DNA from: Anisakis pegreffii
Lineage: Eukaryota > Nematoda > Chromadorea > Rhabditida > Anisakidae
DNA: 64,000 nt
Assembly: GCA_035041965.1 (NCBI GenBank)
Contig: JAPYMA010001677.1
Coordinates: forward strand, 355,741 to 419,740
Direction: 5' to 3'
The notes below the pieces were generated by a model that searched no databases, was not told where the DNA came from, and worked only from the letters and a program-made list of their open reading frames with translations. The translations under genes and the position numbers were made by a program. Below are positions 61,001-64,000 of the stretch, one piece after another (the first letter of the stretch is position 1; every line of letters starts with the position of its first letter).

Positions 61001-64000
61001 ACCAAAAAGTTTTGTAGTAATTTTCACAACTACTATCCAATGATTTCATAGTCATACGTCGAAACAAATCTACATGTTATTTATTTCAAACTTTCAAACC
61101 ACTCAATTTCGCACCGAAGAAATCCAACAACATATCACCGAAGCTAACTGTAAGTAAAAGTTACTAATGGCACTCACTTCCTTTGGCAGCAAAGCGATTC
61201 ACACCAGCCCTTCCATCGCGCTCTTTCTTCGTCCAACGCGCCTTCCGATCCGATTGGTTGTTGTTGGGTGAATCGCTCTTAGCGTACTCACCGAATCCAT
61301 TGTGACTGCATTCGGTGCGATTGTTGTATGAGGATAAGCCTGAATAACAACTCGTCAGCCAAAACAATTCTATGATAAACAACAAAAAATGAAACTTCAA
61401 CACCTCTCCATTGTAAATATAACAGCTATAACATTACAAAAAAAAACCAAAACGAACCAGTGGTATTGGTGATCGCTTGCCGCTGTTGATGGTAGCGCCC
61501 ACCGGGCTGATTTGAACTGAACGGTGATCTTGCTTCAGAACGATCATTCCTCAATGAAGTGTTTACGAATTCCGTTGGCGGTCGTATATTACTACCGCCG
61601 CCACCGGTACCAGATAGTCCTCGTCGTTGAGCATTTTTTACGTTCGACCATACACTCAATGGTCCATATGACATGTTCGTTTTCTGAAAACGGCAAATAA
61701 CTTCTAACAAATTAGTACAGGAAGCTCAGATAAAATACCGATAAAAAAGGCAAAATACTTTACATCTCGTTCTCAACACGTTCAAGTCAAACGCAACTTT
61801 TTGCTAAAAACACTTTTCATTTAGAAGCGAGCGATACGAAATAATTTATTGCTCAACAGACGGGACGATGGCAAATAGTTCGAGAAGGGTATTTGCGAAT
61901 CGTGCAAGTGAGTGCGGCCATGAATAAACTGTACGCTCAATCATTGTGATCAAAAAACGAAGAGATTCAAACGAAGGTCATAACAGACACGGTCTGCAAC
62001 AGAGGTTCCGTCTTAGAGGGCATTTTATAGAATTAGCAATGGAATAATCCATGCAAATAGTGGCGCGCGGCGTAAGACTATCAAATTGCTGTGTCGCATT
62101 CACACAAACAATTTATCAACGCACAACTCAAAACAACAGCATCCCCATAAATCCCACTGAATGCAAAAACAAGTATTCACTGGAAACGCAATTAACAATA
62201 TGACTTCTACCTTCTTTACCATTCACTAGACTAATACTACCAGTAACCTTTGACTAGCTTACTAGCTCTACCGTTTAAATCGCCCACGCTCACAACTTAG
62301 CACAAAAAATTAATTTGGTGAATAATATTTTGCAACAGAATCTTATTGCTCAATTACCACTCTATTCAAATATCACAACAAAAAATGCTACCGATATAAG
62401 GTGAACAAAACCCTATAAGAACTAGAAATAAGCAATTGACCGATAAAGCGGCTGGCTGGTGACCGATAAACTGAAGTGAATGAACTGAGAGCGTACTTTT
62501 TCTGTGTGCGCATTTATGTGCAGCTGACCATGAACGATGCGGTGCCTACGGCAAACAAATTTGGTTTGAGGGCAGTTTGCAATGCAACGATTACGATTAC
62601 GTGTTACTGGTGTAGCACCTTATTCTTTTAGAACAAAACGCAATATCTAATACAGTACTATTACTGCACAATGTTCCTATGTTGTCGTTCATAATGAATA
62701 ACGAATTAAATGTTACCGTTGCATTTCCATTCAGAAGATCCGATGCGATACTACTTTGGCAATACGCAGCAGCTGTTGACGCTGTCGACGAAGGACATGT
62801 ACTCTCGGGCATCTGTACCATTGGATACGACGATGAATTCATGAACGGTTCTGAGTTTATGTTGTTCTGCAGTTGATCTTGTTGAGGTTGTGTCTGAGCC
62901 TGTTGAGGTATGGCGTTGTTACCAAACATCCCAAACTGACCCGTTAAACGTAACCTGTAATCTTGTGATAAAAGTAATAGTAGCAACAGACCATAACAGC
63001 AATAATGATAATAATAACACTGTAAATGATAATGATAATGACGAACATCTGTTGCATATTGACAGTAGCTTGATTAGTGGTCGTAGACGCGGCGGTGATA
63101 GCATTAACCGTGTGACTGGTTGTTTGTTGCCATTGTTGTTGCATTATCGCATTGGCTGCTGCTATGCCCAACATTCCACAACCATTTAACCCTCCCTCAA
63201 ATTATCTCTTTTATCATATTAATATCACTATTCATATCATTATCATTCGATTCGTCGAACCAACCGAGCTCACTGCAAATATCACACTAACTTGCACTAC
63301 TACTACTACCGTTCATATCAAAGATGCATCGAAACATTTTGATGAAGCTTGTTTCGAAAGGTTCATAGAAATCCAGGTTTGTTCAAACTCCGATGATTGA
63401 CATGCCGATTACCGGATGAGTACTTGATTACTAGTATAATAGTGACTGAAAAAACTGACGCAAACGAACCAAAAAGTCGAAAATCAAGATTTTAAAATTC
63501 AATCAACTCACCAAAGCACCGACCGGTAATCCACTTGTTGCGATTGTATCGACTTTCTTCGAGATATTCGCCACTTGAAGTTGCATCGTCACCAGTGATA
63601 ACTCTTGTGAGCGATTCCTCCTTGAAACCAACACATCAATGTGGCCATATAGCTCAGTTGACACGAGATGAAGCTCATGATAAAAAGATAATTGAAGGTT
63701 ATAATCAACGCTCGAACAACCAACTTCGAAATCTCGAACTGTTCGCGTTCTTTACGCAACAATTCAGCTCGCTCTTTGAGTTCAGCCTCCATACGACGTA
63801 AAGTCGCTTGATCGCCTTCAATTTTCAACCTTTTCTGCATTCCCATTCGTTGTTCATCTGCTTCGATTTGTTTTCGCGACGATGAGATCATATTCGTACT
63901 TGGATTGCTGCTGTGCAGACTAGTGCTCGTCCATACTGTACCCGAGAACGAATCCGTTCTGCTTGTTTGATAGGAATGCAAACACTGTATTGGTCGTCTT
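56305..64000. repeat. Right arm of the palindrome (reaches window end)
   Basis: Reverse complement of the left arm. Differences seen by eye: a two-base indel with substitutions near 57185 (partner 55425); single-base changes near 56750 (55857), 62284 (50328), 62668 (49942), 63499 (49113) and 63596 (49016); an extra ACT triplet near 63305 (49307); and several changes with small insertions around 63945-63975 (48637-48665). This is of the order of ten to twenty differences in 7.7 kb, denser at the outer end. Confidence 0.97.
58045..64000 (-). pseudogene. Mirrored partial copy of the Tudor/zinc-knuckle gene
   Basis: Right-arm copy of exons 4-16, read on the minus strand. Approximate exons in reading order: about 63725-64000, 63512-63620, 63043-63195, 62717-62935, 61458-61683, 61178-61339, 60780-60836, 60329-60480, 60013-60168, 59635-59763, 59274-59459, 58657-58815, 58045-58272. 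Exons encoding the zinc knuckle and the C-terminal Tudor domain appear unchanged. The outermost exon carries insertions near 63950-63974 that shift the frame by two bases relative to the left copy. Exons 1-3 are not in the window. It may be a second haplotype placed in reverse, a duplicate gene continuing beyond the window, or a pseudogene. Confidence 0.6.

Overview
The window looks like nuclear DNA of a nematode. It is AT-rich, the genes are broken into many short exons, and introns end in the T-rich acceptor TTTCAG. Several start codons lie a few bases after such an acceptor, as expected where a spliced leader is added. Gene content agrees: an nlp-43-like neuropeptide precursor, an FGT/GLUT sugar transporter, a short T-box factor and an ADAR. 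The species cannot be named from the sequence. Exon models were joined by hand from reading-frame phase and splice sites. For the T-box, ADAR, GLUT, UBE3D and neuropeptide genes every proposed junction keeps frame.

Layout: 1-913, 3' end of an unidentified + gene. 5944-10527, T-box gene (+). 12494-19701, ADAR (-), carrying a 1,250-base tandem duplication that adds a double-stranded-RNA-binding domain. 19.7-21.8 kb, spacer with a fold-back element and a short palindrome. 21810-25385, UBE3D-type ubiquitin ligase (+). 25.4-27.7 kb, spacer with a MITE-like element. 27737-31948, sugar transporter (-). 32-41 kb, mostly gene-free, with small repeats. About 40994-41603, candidate M13-peptidase-like exons (-). 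41699-42726, neuropeptide precursor (+). 44222-45271, small coiled-coil gene (+). 46461-54565, Tudor/zinc-knuckle gene (+).

The most striking feature is a palindrome centred on base 56304. Nearly everything from about 48.6 to 56.3 kb is repeated in reverse complement from 56.3 kb to the window end. The arms are about 7.7 kb each, have no spacer, and meet inside an AAT microsatellite. The right arm carries a mirrored copy of the Tudor gene without its first three exons. The arms differ at scattered single bases and small indels. It is either a real, fairly young palindrome or a tail-to-tail joining of two haplotypes, and this must be settled first.

There is no sign of operons. T-box and ADAR converge, ADAR and UBE3D diverge, and UBE3D and the transporter converge. 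ADAR and the Tudor gene both belong to RNA-handling families. A transcript crossing the palindrome would fold into long dsRNA, the substrate class of ADAR, but a link between them is speculation.
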